Source: Sphingomonas sp. IC-56 (GTDB lineage Bacteria > Pseudomonadota > Alphaproteobacteria > Sphingomonadales > Sphingomonadaceae). From it: a DNA stretch of 64,000 nucleotides. How positions within the stretch are numbered: the stretch's first letter is position 1; the number at the start of each line of letters is the position of its first letter. Location: positions 248,001 through 312,000 of the forward strand of contig NZ_JAJNDV010000001.1 in assembly GCF_021043375.1 (NCBI RefSeq), in the 5' to 3' direction. This document shows, in pieces, positions 48,012 to 56,076 of the stretch. The notes under the pieces were generated by a model, which did no database searches, was not told where the DNA came from, and worked only from the letters and a program-made list of their open reading frames with translations. A program made the position numbers and the translations under genes.

Positions 48012-48710
48012 ATGATCGACAAACGCCCATTCGAAAGCCTCGGACACGCCGATCACGGCTGGCTCAAGGCGCGCCATCATTTCAGCTTCGCCAGCTATTA
48101 CGACGATGCCCGCATGGGCTGGGGCGCGCTGCGCGTGTGGAACGATGACGAGATCGCCGCTAATTCCGGCTTCCCGCCCCACCCCCACCAGGACATGGAG
48201 ATCATCACCTATGTCCGCTCTGGCGCCATCACGCACCAGGACTCGATGGGCAACAAGGGCCGCACCGGCGCCGGCGACGTCCAGGTGATGAGCGCCGGCA
48301 GCGGCGTGCGTCACGCCGAATATAATCTCGAGCCTGAGACGACACGCATCTTCCAGATCTGGATCCAGCCCCGCACCCGCGGCGGTCAGCCCAGCTGGGG
48401 CGCCAAGCCCTTTCCCAAGGGGGACCGTTCCGGCCGCTTCGTCACACTGGCCTCCGGCTTTGCCGAAGACAGCGAAGCCCTGCCGATCCGCGCCGACGCT
48501 CGCGTCCTTGGCGCGACGCTGAAGGCTGGCGAGAGCGTCACTTACACTGTCGGCGACAACCGCCACGCCTATCTCGTCCCCGCCACCGGCGCGATCGAGA
48601 TCGACGGTGAGCGCGTCCAGGCCCGTGACGGCGCGGCACTCACGGGCGGCCAGACGATCACCATTACCGCACGCGAAGACGCCGAGATCGTTCTCGTCGA
48701 CAGCGAGTGA
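48012..48710 (+). CDS. Pirin-family protein
   Basis: A 232-residue bicupin beginning [20 protein letters not shown]. It carries the metal-binding histidines of pirins ([12 protein letters not shown], and the later GVRHAEYN). Bacterial pirins such as YhaK/YhhW have quercetinase-like or redox-sensing activity. ATG 48012 is preferred over an upstream in-frame ATG inside the operator. It is followed by wrbA and divergent from lysR. Confidence 0.9.
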   Translation: MIDKRPFESLGHADHGWLKARHHFSFASYYDDARMGWGALRVWNDDEIAANSGFPPHPHQDMEIITYVRSGAITHQDSMGNKGRTGAGDVQVMSAGSGVRHAEYNLEPETTRIFQIWIQPRTRGGQPSWGAKPFPKGDRSGRFVTLASGFAEDSEALPIRADARVLGATLKAGESVTYTVGDNRHAYLVPATGAIEIDGERVQARDGAALTGGQTITITAREDAEIVLVDSE

Positions 48711-48736
48711 ACCGGAACCACAAGGGAGCAGCCAGC

Positions 48737-49339
48737 ATGTCCAAGATCCTCGTTCTTTACTATTCGTCCTACGGCCACCTGGCGAAGATGGCCGACGCCG
48801 TCGCGGAAGGCGCCCGCAGCGCCGGTGCGCAGGTCGATGTCCGCCGCGTCGCTGAAACGGCGCCTGCCGAAGTCGCAGCGGCGGCAGGCTTCGTCGCCGA
48901 CCAGAGCCACCCGGTGCTCGACGACGTCAACGAACTCGCCAACTATGACGGCATCATTGTCGGCTCCCCCACGCGCTTCGGGCGCATGTCGAGCCAGATG
49001 GTCAGTTTCTGGGACAAGGCCGGCGGCGTGTGGTTCCAGGGTAAGCTCAACGGCAAGGTCGGCGGCGCTTTCACCTCCACCGCCAGCCAGCATGGCGGCC
49101 AGGAAACGACGCTCTTCTCGATTATCACCAACCTGCTGCACTTCGGCCTGACCATCGTTGGCCTGGATTATGGCTTTGCAGGCCAGAACGGCGTGGACGA
49201 AGTGAAGGGCGGCTCGCCCTATGGCGCTACGACCATCGCGGGTGCTGATGGCAGCCGCTTGCCGAGCGAAGTCGAGCTCGAAGGCGCCCGCTATCAGGGC
49301 CATCGTATTGCCGAGGTCGCGAACAAGCTCGCCGCGTGA
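48737..49339 (+). CDS. wrbA: NAD(P)H:quinone oxidoreductase WrbA
   Basis: FMN-binding two-electron quinone reductase of 200 residues ([20 protein letters not shown]) with the flavodoxin-like phosphate loop, [14 protein letters not shown] and [14 protein letters not shown] of the WrbA family. SD AAGGGAG precedes ATG 48737. It is co-directional with pirin, consistent with a quinone/oxidant response unit, and ends at a strong terminator. Confidence 0.94.
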   Translation: MSKILVLYYSSYGHLAKMADAVAEGARSAGAQVDVRRVAETAPAEVAAAAGFVADQSHPVLDDVNELANYDGIIVGSPTRFGRMSSQMVSFWDKAGGVWFQGKLNGKVGGAFTSTASQHGGQETTLFSIITNLLHFGLTIVGLDYGFAGQNGVDEVKGGSPYGATTIAGADGSRLPSEVELEGARYQGHRIAEVANKLAA

Positions 49340-49397
49340 TCCCCGACGCGCGAGGCTGAAACCGCGCGATCCCCTCCTCCCGCTCGGTTTCACACAT

Positions 49398-49436
49398 GCG
49401 GCGGCCGGTTGCCCTACCGGCCGCCGCTTTTCGTTT
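49398..49436 (+). terminator. Strong terminator after wrbA
   Basis: A perfect 12-bp stem (GCGGCGGCCGGT with ACCGGCCGCCGC, loop TGCCCT) is followed by TTTTCGTTT. It separates the pirin-wrbA transcript from the downstream pseudouridine synthase. Confidence 0.93.
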
Positions 49437-49462
49437 GGACACATCGCGCTATATGCCGGTCC

Positions 49463-50113
49463 ATGTTCCAGGACCGTGTACTCTTCATCGACGGCGAAGC
49501 GATCGTGATCGACAAGCCCGCGGGCCTGCCCGTCGACCGCCCGCGCGACCGCTCGCTTAGCCTTGAGGATCAGCTGCATCATCTGACCTTCGGCTTCCGC
49601 CGCAACCCGGTGCCGATGCACCGCCTGGATCGCGACACCAGTGGCTGCCTGCTGCTCGCCCGCAATCCCAAGGCGATGAAGCGCTTCGCTCAGGCGTTCG
49701 AGACCGGCATCGTGCAGAAGCGCTATCTTGCCATCCTAGACGGCGTGCCTGAGGGCGAAGGCGGCATGATCGACCTGCCGCTCGCCAAGATCTCCAGTGC
49801 CGAGAATGGCTGGCGTATGCGCGGCGACCCCAAGGGCAAGCCCGCCCGCACCCGCTGGGAAGTTCTTGAAGCCCGTAGCGGCCGCGCCCTGCTCGCCTTC
49901 TATCCCGAGACTGGCCGCACCCATCAGATCCGCATCCACGCCGCAGAAGGGCTCGGCATCCCGATCACCGGCGATCCGGTCTATGGCGCCGGCGGCCCGG
50001 CCGTCATGCTGCATGCCGAAGGGCTGACTATCCCGCGCGAGGGCAAGCCACCGGTCGAGGCGCATGCCCCTTTGCCAGTCCGCTTCCACAATCTCGGCTT
50101 TGGCCGTGACTGA
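49463..50113 (+). CDS. RluA-family RNA pseudouridine synthase
   Basis: A 216-residue protein with the catalytic-aspartate motif HRLDRDTSGCLLLA, TGRTHQIRIHAA and VYGAGGPAVMLHAEGL. It lacks an S4 domain, so it resembles RluA/TruC-like enzymes that modify 23S rRNA or tRNA; the exact site cannot be read from sequence. It overlaps arfB by eight bases, linking it with translation quality control. Confidence 0.88.
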   Translation: MFQDRVLFIDGEAIVIDKPAGLPVDRPRDRSLSLEDQLHHLTFGFRRNPVPMHRLDRDTSGCLLLARNPKAMKRFAQAFETGIVQKRYLAILDGVPEGEGGMIDLPLAKISSAENGWRMRGDPKGKPARTRWEVLEARSGRALLAFYPETGRTHQIRIHAAEGLGIPITGDPVYGAGGPAVMLHAEGLTIPREGKPPVEAHAPLPVRFHNLGFGRD

Positions 50114-50507
50114 GATCCCGGAGGAAGCGATTGTCGAGGAACGCTTCCTCGCCGCTTCCGGCCCCGGCGGCCAGAATGTCAACAAGGTCGCAACCGCCGT
50201 CCAGCTGCGCGTGAACGTCTACAAGCTCGGCCTCCCGCTCTACGCCTATCAAAAGCTCAAGCAGCTGGCGGGCTCGAAGATGACGCTGAATGGCGAACTG
50301 GTCATCACCGCGCGCAAGTTCCGCACCCAGGACGCGAACCGCACCGACGCGCGCGAGCGGCTGGCCGAACTCGTCACCGAGTCGTTCCAGCGCGATGCCC
50401 GGCGCATCAAGACCAAGCCTAGCAAGAACGCCAAGGCCCGCCGTGTGGATGAAAAGAAGGGCCGCAGCGCCGTAAAGGCCGGGCGGGGCAAGGTCCGGAT
50501 CGACTGA
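50106..50507 (+). CDS. arfB: Peptidyl-tRNA hydrolase ArfB (ribosome rescue)
   Basis: Codon-independent release factor homologue that frees stalled ribosomes. The 133-residue protein (GTG start, MTEIPEEAIVEERF) has the GGQ catalytic motif in SGPGGQNVNKVATAVQLRV and a lysine/arginine-rich C-terminal tail (RRIKTKPSKNAKARRVDEKK) that enters the empty mRNA channel in the family. GTG 50106 overlaps the preceding stop; a longer frame lies inside that gene. No SsrA-like gene is seen in this window. Confidence 0.92.
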   Translation: MTEIPEEAIVEERFLAASGPGGQNVNKVATAVQLRVNVYKLGLPLYAYQKLKQLAGSKMTLNGELVITARKFRTQDANRTDARERLAELVTESFQRDARRIKTKPSKNAKARRVDEKKGRSAVKAGRGKVRID

Positions 50508-50549
50508 CGCCTCTCGCACTGCGGCGGCGGATCGCCTACATCGCGGCCC

Positions 50550-51038
50550 ATGTACGCTTTCGATATTGCCGCGGGCTCCAAGTCCGAACTCTACCGCGAC
50601 CTCGCCGCCGCGCTCGACTCGCTCACCGCCGACGAGCCCGACGCCATCGCCAACATGGCCAACGTGTCGGCGCTGATCTGGCAGTATCTGCCCGACCTCA
50701 ACTGGGCCGGCTTCTACCGCAACGTCGCCGACGAGCTCGTGCTCGGTCCCTTCCAGGGCAAGGCCGCGTGTATCCGCATTCTCTTTGGCAAGGGCGTGTG
50801 CGGCGCCGCCGCCATCACCCGCGAGACCCAGCTGGTCGAGGATGTCCACGCCTTCCCCGGCCACATCGCCTGCGACGCAGCGAGCCGCTCCGAGCTTGTC
50901 GTGCCGATTGTTCACCAGGGCGAGCTGCTGGGCGTGCTCGACCTCGACAGCCCGATCCCGTCGCGCTTCGACGCAGGCGACGCCGCCGGCTGCGAAGCAC
51001 TGGTACGCATCCTCGCCCCGCGTCTTTCGGGACGCTGA
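50550..51038 (+). CDS. msrC: Free methionine-(R)-sulfoxide reductase
   Basis: A 162-residue single GAF-domain protein with cysteines at 74, 84 and 108. Their spacing (10 and 24) matches the catalytic and recycling cysteines of E. coli fRMsr (84, 94, 118). It repairs free oxidised methionine using thioredoxin. The fold is clear (NWAGFYRN, GPFQGKAACIRI, SELVVPIVHQGELLGVLDLD). It is followed by a direct-repeat region. Confidence 0.93.
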   Translation: MYAFDIAAGSKSELYRDLAAALDSLTADEPDAIANMANVSALIWQYLPDLNWAGFYRNVADELVLGPFQGKAACIRILFGKGVCGAAAITRETQLVEDVHAFPGHIACDAASRSELVVPIVHQGELLGVLDLDSPIPSRFDAGDAAGCEALVRILAPRLSGR

Positions 51039-51050
51039 CCCGCATTGGGA

Positions 51051-51118
51051 CATCGTTAACCAAGTCTCGTGGATTTCTTCACGGAAGCGTAAAGGTTACT
51101 GCATCGTTAAACGAGTCT
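51051..51118. promoter_or_regulatory. 17-base direct repeats upstream of the RcnB-like gene
   Basis: CATCGTTAACCAAGTCT (51051-51067) and CATCGTTAAACGAGTCT (51102-51118) match at 15 of 17 positions and start 51 bases apart. They lie 30-100 bases before the RcnB-like start codon. The second copy contains GAGTC, a CcrM-type GANTC site. They look like paired binding sites for a regulator, which I cannot name. Confidence 0.45.
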
Positions 51119-51148
51119 GACGACTTGCATACGAAGGAGTAGACCGAG

Positions 51149-52078
51149 GTGCGCAATCTTTGGTTGGCGACGGCAGCTATGGCGGGTCTGGCATGCGCCA
51201 CCCCCGCAACGGCACAGCGGGTGTGGCAGAATGGCCGCTGGGTAGTGATGCCCAAGGGCACGCCGCATCATGTCGGCCCAATCAAGCCGCACCGCTGGGG
51301 CAAGCCGGTCAATGGCCGCTGGAGCGCCGGCTGGCAGGCGCCGGGCGGCTGGAACAGCTATCGCCGTCTTCATCGCGGCGCGGTGCTGCCGTCCTACTGG
51401 ATGGGCACCGGCTTCCGCGTACCCGACTATCTCAGCTTCGGCCTCGCCGCTCCGCCCCAGGGCTATCACTGGGTCCGCTATTATAACGATGCGGTACTGG
51501 TCGACGGCCGCGGCCAGGTTTGGGATGCGCGCGACGGCATCAACTGGGCCGATGGCACCAGTTATTCGTCCAGCTATGGCTATGCCGGCGGTTCTTATTC
51601 GAACGGCTATGCCGATGCGGGCGCCAGCTATGCCGCGCCGCGGCTCGAAGCCGACGACTATTATGACGACGTGCCGGTAGCGCCCGACGTCCCGTCCCCC
51701 CCGCCCGGCGCCGGCTATGACGCGCCGATCCCCGCGCCCTATGGCGCCTACCCCGCCGCACCGCTGCCGCCCGCGCCGCCGGTGCATGTCCAGACCTATC
51801 CCGCCCCCGTGCCGCCCGTGCAGGTTCAGACCTACACCGCACCCTGCACTCAGGTCTGCGGCGGCGCATATCAGGGCGGCGCCTTCTACGGCGGCAGCGC
51901 CTATGCTTCGGGCTATTATGCCAGCGGCGCTACAACCACGGTAGTAATCACCCCCGCGCCGATCGTTACCACCACCACGGTGGTGGAAGAACGCATCATT
52001 GAGGACCGCGTGGTCGTCACCCCCAAGCGCACCCTGCGCAAGAAGATGCTCCGCCGCGCCCCAAGCTGCCGCTGCTGA
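51149..52078 (+). CDS. RcnB-family secreted protein
   Basis: A 309-residue protein with a signal peptide (ATAAMAGLACATPATAQ), the RcnB domain (LPSYWMGTGFRVPDYLSFG, YNDAVLVDGRGQVWD), a Tyr/Gly/Ser/Pro-rich middle and a Thr/Val-rich end (ITPAPIVTTTTVVEERIIED). RcnB proteins are periplasmic and linked to nickel/cobalt homeostasis in enterics; here the function is unproven. GTG 51149 with SD AAGGAG is the clear start. It ends with cysteines (PSCRC). Confidence 0.82.
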   Translation: MRNLWLATAAMAGLACATPATAQRVWQNGRWVVMPKGTPHHVGPIKPHRWGKPVNGRWSAGWQAPGGWNSYRRLHRGAVLPSYWMGTGFRVPDYLSFGLAAPPQGYHWVRYYNDAVLVDGRGQVWDARDGINWADGTSYSSSYGYAGGSYSNGYADAGASYAAPRLEADDYYDDVPVAPDVPSPPPGAGYDAPIPAPYGAYPAAPLPPAPPVHVQTYPAPVPPVQVQTYTAPCTQVCGGAYQGGAFYGGSAYASGYYASGATTTVVITPAPIVTTTTVVEERIIEDRVVVTPKRTLRKKMLRRAPSCRC

Positions 52079-52091
52079 GGTAAGGCCAAAC

Positions 52092-52194
52092 CTGTTCCCC
52101 GGCGAAGGCCGGGGCCCAGTTGCAAGCGGCCCGAAACGACTGACCGCACTCTCAACTTCATCGAAACTGGACCCCGACCTCCGCCGGGGAACAG
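52092..52194. repeat. Inverted REP-like pair between convergent genes
   Basis: Unit 52092-52125 starts CTGTTCCCCGGCGAAGGCC and runs GGGGCCCAGTTGCAA; unit 52165-52194 is a degenerate reverse complement. The first unit continues GCGGCCCGAAA, matching the copy at 2833 beyond the core. The pair lies between the converging RcnB-like and peptidase genes, so it could also serve as a bidirectional transcriptional block. Confidence 0.75.
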
Positions 52195-52204
52195 TCCCAA
52201 CACT

Positions 52205-53494
52205 TCAGCGCCGTGCGCGCCCGCCGAACGTGATCAGGCTCTCCGCCCCGTCGGCGCTGAGCGACGACACGCCGACAAAGCTGTCGTCGACGATCACGCC
52301 CTTCAGCACCGCCTCGGGTCCCTTCACGTCCAGGTGATCGGTCCAGTCCTGCGCGTCCGCCCGGCGCCAGTGCACGCGGTACCCCGCCGCACCGGGCACC
52401 GCTTCCCACTTCACCGACGTGTCGGTCGCCAGCGCGCCGCCGATCGTCACACTTGCCGGCGCCGCCGGTGCCTTGGCCAGCTGCCGGATCGTCGCGACGT
52501 TGATCGCCGTCACCTTTGCCAGATACGGGAAGTCCATCTTGTCGACCGTGTCGCCATAGACCTTGCCGCCTTCGGTGCGCAGGTCCTGGTGCTGCTGGTC
52601 GTAATTCTCGACGCCGACTGAGAATCGCACCGCCGGATAGCTCAGCTTCAGGAACGGGGTATGGTCGCCGCCGCGCCCGAACCGGTCGAACCGCCGCACC
52701 ACGAACACGTCAAGCCCGCCCGGGATGGTCTTGGCAGCGCCGTCCACTGCCTTGGCGAGCGCCCGCGAGGGGCCGTCATCCTCGCCCCCATCGGCCGCTC
52801 GCGCCATCTGCGCCTCCAGCGGCTCGGCCTGGCGGATCCCTTCGGAAAATACCCGCACCCGGTCAGCGACGCGCCGGCCGTCCTGGCCCACCGTGTTGCC
52901 GACGATGTCGTTGTTGAGCACGCCGCTGACCGTCCAGCCCCGCTCCTTGGCGGTATCGGCCAACAGCGTGCCGCCGAACAGCCCCTGCTCCTCGCCCGAC
53001 AGCGCGGCATAAATCACCGTGGCGGTCAGCTTTTCCTTGGACAGCACGCGCGCCGCCTCCAGCACCAGCGCCACGCCCGACGCGTCGTCATTCGCCCCCG
53101 GCGCGTCGGCGGTCACGTTCATCACGTCGGTGACGCGGCTGTCGATATGCCCCATCACGATCACGACACGCTTGGGATCGGTGCCGGCCTGGAAGCCGAG
53201 CACGTCGACGATCTCCACCCCATTGGGCGCGCGCGGCCCAGTGAAGGTGCGCGCGACGTTCGCGACCTGGATGCACCCGCCACAGCCTTTGCCGATCCGC
53301 TCCATCTCGCTGGCGAACCAGCGCCGGGCGGCGCCGATGCCACGCTTGGGATCGGTCGGCGAGGAAAGCGTGTGCCGGGTGCCAAAGCTCACCAGCTTCT
53401 CGACATCGGCCTTCAACCGCGCAGGGCTGGGTTGCTCCTGGGCGGCAGCCGGAACCGCGGCGAACAGCAGCGGCAGGGCAAGATAATGGCGCAT
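52205..53494 (-). CDS. Secreted M28-family zinc aminopeptidase
   Basis: A 429-residue protein with a signal peptide (LALPLLFAAVPAAAQ) and the M28 metal ligands in order: His in VIVMGHIDSR, Asp in GANDDASG, Glu-Glu in LSGEEQGLFG, Asp in NNDIVG and His in GGDHTPFL. A fibronectin-III-like domain follows (SVKWEAVPGAAGYRVHW). It probably trims peptides in the periplasm or outside. ATG 53494 (MRHYLALPLL) is preferred over a start twelve codons upstream. Confidence 0.9.
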   Translation of the reverse strand: MRHYLALPLLFAAVPAAAQEQPSPARLKADVEKLVSFGTRHTLSSPTDPKRGIGAARRWFASEMERIGKGCGGCIQVANVARTFTGPRAPNGVEIVDVLGFQAGTDPKRVVIVMGHIDSRVTDVMNVTADAPGANDDASGVALVLEAARVLSKEKLTATVIYAALSGEEQGLFGGTLLADTAKERGWTVSGVLNNDIVGNTVGQDGRRVADRVRVFSEGIRQAEPLEAQMARAADGGEDDGPSRALAKAVDGAAKTIPGGLDVFVVRRFDRFGRGGDHTPFLKLSYPAVRFSVGVENYDQQHQDLRTEGGKVYGDTVDKMDFPYLAKVTAINVATIRQLAKAPAAPASVTIGGALATDTSVKWEAVPGAAGYRVHWRRADAQDWTDHLDVKGPEAVLKGVIVDDSFVGVSSLSADGAESLITFGGRARR

Positions 53495-53504
53495 AAGGTT
53501 ACCT

Positions 53505-53960
53505 TCAGCTGAGCCGGTCGATGGCGGCAATGTCGAGCGAGCCCGGGATAATCATCACCGGCACGGAAAAGGTGCCGGCGTCGGCGCCGGTGAAATGGCT
53601 GACCAGCGGCCCGGGCGCGCCGCTCGGCGCAGCGCCCAGCACCAGCGCGGCGATCTCGGTATTGGCGGCGATCATCTCGCGCACCACCTTCACGCCATCG
53701 CCTTCCTGCACGGTGATCGCCGGCTTCAACCCGGATTCGGTCAGCAGCGTGCCCGCGGCACGCTGCACCAGCGCCTCCGCCCGTTCGAAGGCTTCCTCTT
53801 CGATCGCAGCCATCACGCCGCCCCACTGGACGAACTCGGGCTGCGGCACGAGCGCCAGGATCTCGACATTGCCGCCCGTCTTCACCGCCCGCCGTGCGGC
53901 AAAGCGCAACGCGATCTCGGATTCCGGGCTCTCGTCGATCACCACCAGGTAGGTGCGCAT
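53505..53960 (-). CDS. Universal stress protein
   Basis: A 151-residue single USP domain (MRTYLVVIDESPESEIALRF) with VLGAAPSGAPGPLVSHF in place of the ATP-binding G-2x-G-9x-G(S/T) motif, which is partly degenerate. USPs respond to starvation and stress. It ends ten bases before the peptidase start and is divergent from pdhC; a 14-base palindrome lies between them. Confidence 0.85.
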   Translation of the reverse strand: MRTYLVVIDESPESEIALRFAARRAVKTGGNVEILALVPQPEFVQWGGVMAAIEEEAFERAEALVQRAAGTLLTESGLKPAITVQEGDGVKVVREMIAANTEIAALVLGAAPSGAPGPLVSHFTGADAGTFSVPVMIIPGSLDIAAIDRLS

Positions 53961-54005
53961 GGTTGTTTCCCCGTGTCTTAGCCCGTTTACGTGCCGTGCG
54001 ATTGC

Positions 54006-54019
54006 GGCTTGCGCAAGCC
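54006..54019. promoter_or_regulatory. 14-base palindrome in the usp-pdhC divergent region
   Basis: GGCTTGCGCAAGCC is perfectly palindromic and lies 46 bases from the usp start and 75 from the pdhC start. Such dyads often bind dimeric regulators. No -10/-35 pair is clear enough to name. Confidence as an operator is low. Confidence 0.3.
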
Positions 54020-54093
54020 CGAGGGGTTGACCCTAGGGAACGTCGCGGCAAAGGAAGGCCCAACACCTACAGGTCCAAACGACGGGAACCTCC

Positions 54094-55404
54094 ATGTCGA
54101 TCGAAATCAAAATGCCGGCGCTTTCCCCCACCATGGAAGAGGGCACCCTCGCCAAGTGGCTGGTCAAGGAGGGCGACGTCGTGAAGTCGGGCGACCTCCT
54201 CGCTGAGATTGAGACCGACAAGGCGACGATGGAATTCGAGGCCGTCGACGAAGGCACGATCGGCAAGATCCTCGTCGCAGAGGGCACCGACAATGTGAAG
54301 GTCGGTACCGTGATCGCAGTGATCGCCGGCGAAGGCGAGGACGTATCCTCCGCCAGCGCCGCCACGCCCGCGCCCAGCCCCGCGCCTGCTCCGGCACCGA
54401 AGGCCGAAGCCGCCGCGCCAGCTCCGACGCCTGCTCCTACACCAGCACCCACTCCCGCCCCCGCCGCTTCGGGCAATCGCGTAAAGGCCAGCCCGCTCGC
54501 CAAGCGGATCGCCGCCGACAAGGGCGTCGACCTTTCCTCGCTCACCGGCTCGGGCCCGAACGGCCGCATCGTCAAGGCTGACGTGGAAGGCGCCAAGCCC
54601 GGCGCAGCCGCCCCGGCCGCCCAGCAGGCTGCTGCACCCGCAGCCGCTGCTCCGGTCCCCGCTGCTGCCCCCGCCGCGTCGCAGGAGACCAAGGCGGTCT
54701 GGTACGACGACTCGATCCCGCACGAGGAAGAGAAGCTCTCCAACATCCGCAAGACCATCGCGCGCCGCCTCACCGAGTCGAAACAGACCGTTCCGCACAT
54801 CTATCTCACGGTCGACATCCGCCTGGACGCGCTGCTCAAGCTGCGCGGCGAACTCAACAAGGCGCTCGAAGCGCGCGGTGTGAAGCTCTCGGTCAACGAT
54901 CTGCTGATCAAGGCGCTCGGCGTGGCGCTTGAGCAGACGCCCAAGTGCAACGTGACCTACACTGGCGACAAGCTGATCAAGTACAGCCGCGCCGACGTGT
55001 CGGTCGCGGTCTCCACGCCCACCGGCCTGATCACGCCGATCATCCGCGACGCGGCAGGCGCCAGCGTTTCGTCGATCTCGACGCAGATGAAGGACCTCGC
55101 CGGCCGCGCCAAGGAAGGCAAGCTCAAGCCCGAGGAATATCAGGGCGGCACGGCGTCGCTGTCCAACATGGGCATGTACGGCATCAAGCAGTTCGAAGCG
55201 GTCATCAATCCGCCCCAGGGCATGATCATGGCGATCGGCGCGGGCGAGAAGCGCCCCTATGTCATCGACGATGCGCTCCAGATCGCAACGATCATGAGCG
55301 CCACCGGCAGCTTCGATCACCGCGCGATCGACGGCGCCGACGGCGCCGAGCTGATGAAGACGTTCAAGGCGCTGGTCGAAGCGCCGATGGGCATGATCGC
55401 GTAA
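54094..55404 (+). CDS. pdhC: Pyruvate dehydrogenase E2 (dihydrolipoamide acetyltransferase)
   Basis: The 436-residue E2 has one lipoyl domain with Lys43 in [10 protein letters not shown], a long Ala/Pro-rich swinging linker, a peripheral subunit-binding domain ([20 protein letters not shown]) and a catalytic domain ending with DHRAIDG, the His and Asp of the acetyltransferase centre. It forms the PDH core, passing acetyl groups to CoA. E1 genes are not in this window. It is followed by a small membrane protein, a thioesterase and lpdA. Confidence 0.94.
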   Translation: MSIEIKMPALSPTMEEGTLAKWLVKEGDVVKSGDLLAEIETDKATMEFEAVDEGTIGKILVAEGTDNVKVGTVIAVIAGEGEDVSSASAATPAPSPAPAPAPKAEAAAPAPTPAPTPAPTPAPAASGNRVKASPLAKRIAADKGVDLSSLTGSGPNGRIVKADVEGAKPGAAAPAAQQAAAPAAAAPVPAAAPAASQETKAVWYDDSIPHEEEKLSNIRKTIARRLTESKQTVPHIYLTVDIRLDALLKLRGELNKALEARGVKLSVNDLLIKALGVALEQTPKCNVTYTGDKLIKYSRADVSVAVSTPTGLITPIIRDAAGASVSSISTQMKDLAGRAKEGKLKPEEYQGGTASLSNMGMYGIKQFEAVINPPQGMIMAIGAGEKRPYVIDDALQIATIMSATGSFDHRAIDGADGAELMKTFKALVEAPMGMIA

Positions 55405-55415
55405 GGCCGCCGGCC

Positions 55416-55643
55416 ATGCGCGTCCTCATCGAAACCGCCTTCATCGTCTCCGGCCTGGTCGCGAGCGTGGTAATCGCTTGGCTCGCGGCCTGGTCCTATC
55501 CGCTGGGCAAGGACGACATCTGGCTCGTCGCGTACGGCGCGATGGTCATCATCGTGCTGATGGGCATCGGCCCGCTGCGGCGCGCTTATGCGCAGGATCG
55601 CGAGCGGCTGCACGGCACGAACAAGGAAAATGCCCGTGGCTGA
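55416..55643 (+). CDS. Small two-helix membrane protein in the pdh locus
   Basis: A 75-residue protein: MRVLIETAFIVSGLVASVVI, then a second hydrophobic helix (VAYGAMVIIVLMGIGPL) and a basic C-terminus (RRAYAQDRERLHGTNKEN). It begins 11 bases after pdhC and overlaps the thioesterase start. No family is recognised. The position inside a PDH operon suggests co-expression, but no role is proposed. Confidence 0.65.
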   Translation: MRVLIETAFIVSGLVASVVIAWLAAWSYPLGKDDIWLVAYGAMVIIVLMGIGPLRRAYAQDRERLHGTNKENARG

Positions 55644-56037
55644 TCAGACCCCGCCCGACCGCCAACCGGCGATCCGCGTCACCACCATGCCCGCCGACGC
55701 CAACCCCTATGGCGACATCTTCGGCGGCTGGCTGATGAGCCAGATGGACATGGCCGCCGGCCTGGTCGCCTCGCGTTACTCGCGCGGCCGCGCCGTCACG
55801 ATCGCAGTCGAGGGCATGAAGTTCCACGCTCCCGTCGCGGTTGGCGACGAAGTCTCGGTCTTTGCCGACATGATCAAGGTCGGCCGCACCTCGATGACCA
55901 TCGACGTCCAGGCCTGGCGCCGCGGCCGCCACACGGAAGCGCAGTGCCTGGTCACCCAGGCGCAGTTCGTCTTCGTCGCAATCGACGAAGAGCGTAAGCC
56001 GCGCCCGGTGGCGCCCCCTCCCATCGACGCCGCCTGA
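55636..56037 (+). CDS. yciA: Acyl-CoA thioesterase, YciA-like hotdog fold
   Basis: A 133-residue single hotdog domain: MADQTPPDRQPAIRVTTMPA, the NPYGDIFGGWLMSQMDMAAG motif that defines the acyl-CoA thioesterase (acot) family, and RAVTIAVEGMKFHAPVAVGD. GTG 55636 is preferred: AAGGA lies eight bases upstream, whereas ATG 55630 would be only two bases away. It overlaps the preceding stop (GTGGCTGA). Likely role: limiting or releasing acyl-CoA near the PDH pathway. Confidence 0.85.
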   Translation: MADQTPPDRQPAIRVTTMPADANPYGDIFGGWLMSQMDMAAGLVASRYSRGRAVTIAVEGMKFHAPVAVGDEVSVFADMIKVGRTSMTIDVQAWRRGRHTEAQCLVTQAQFVFVAIDEERKPRPVAPPPIDAA

Positions 56038-56076
56038 CCCCATATCTCGCTAAACGAATACATAAGGCTGAGCACA

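Noticed and set aside
54370..54480. Proline/alanine-coding repeats in pdhC
   Set aside because: This is the normal flexible linker of E2 proteins.
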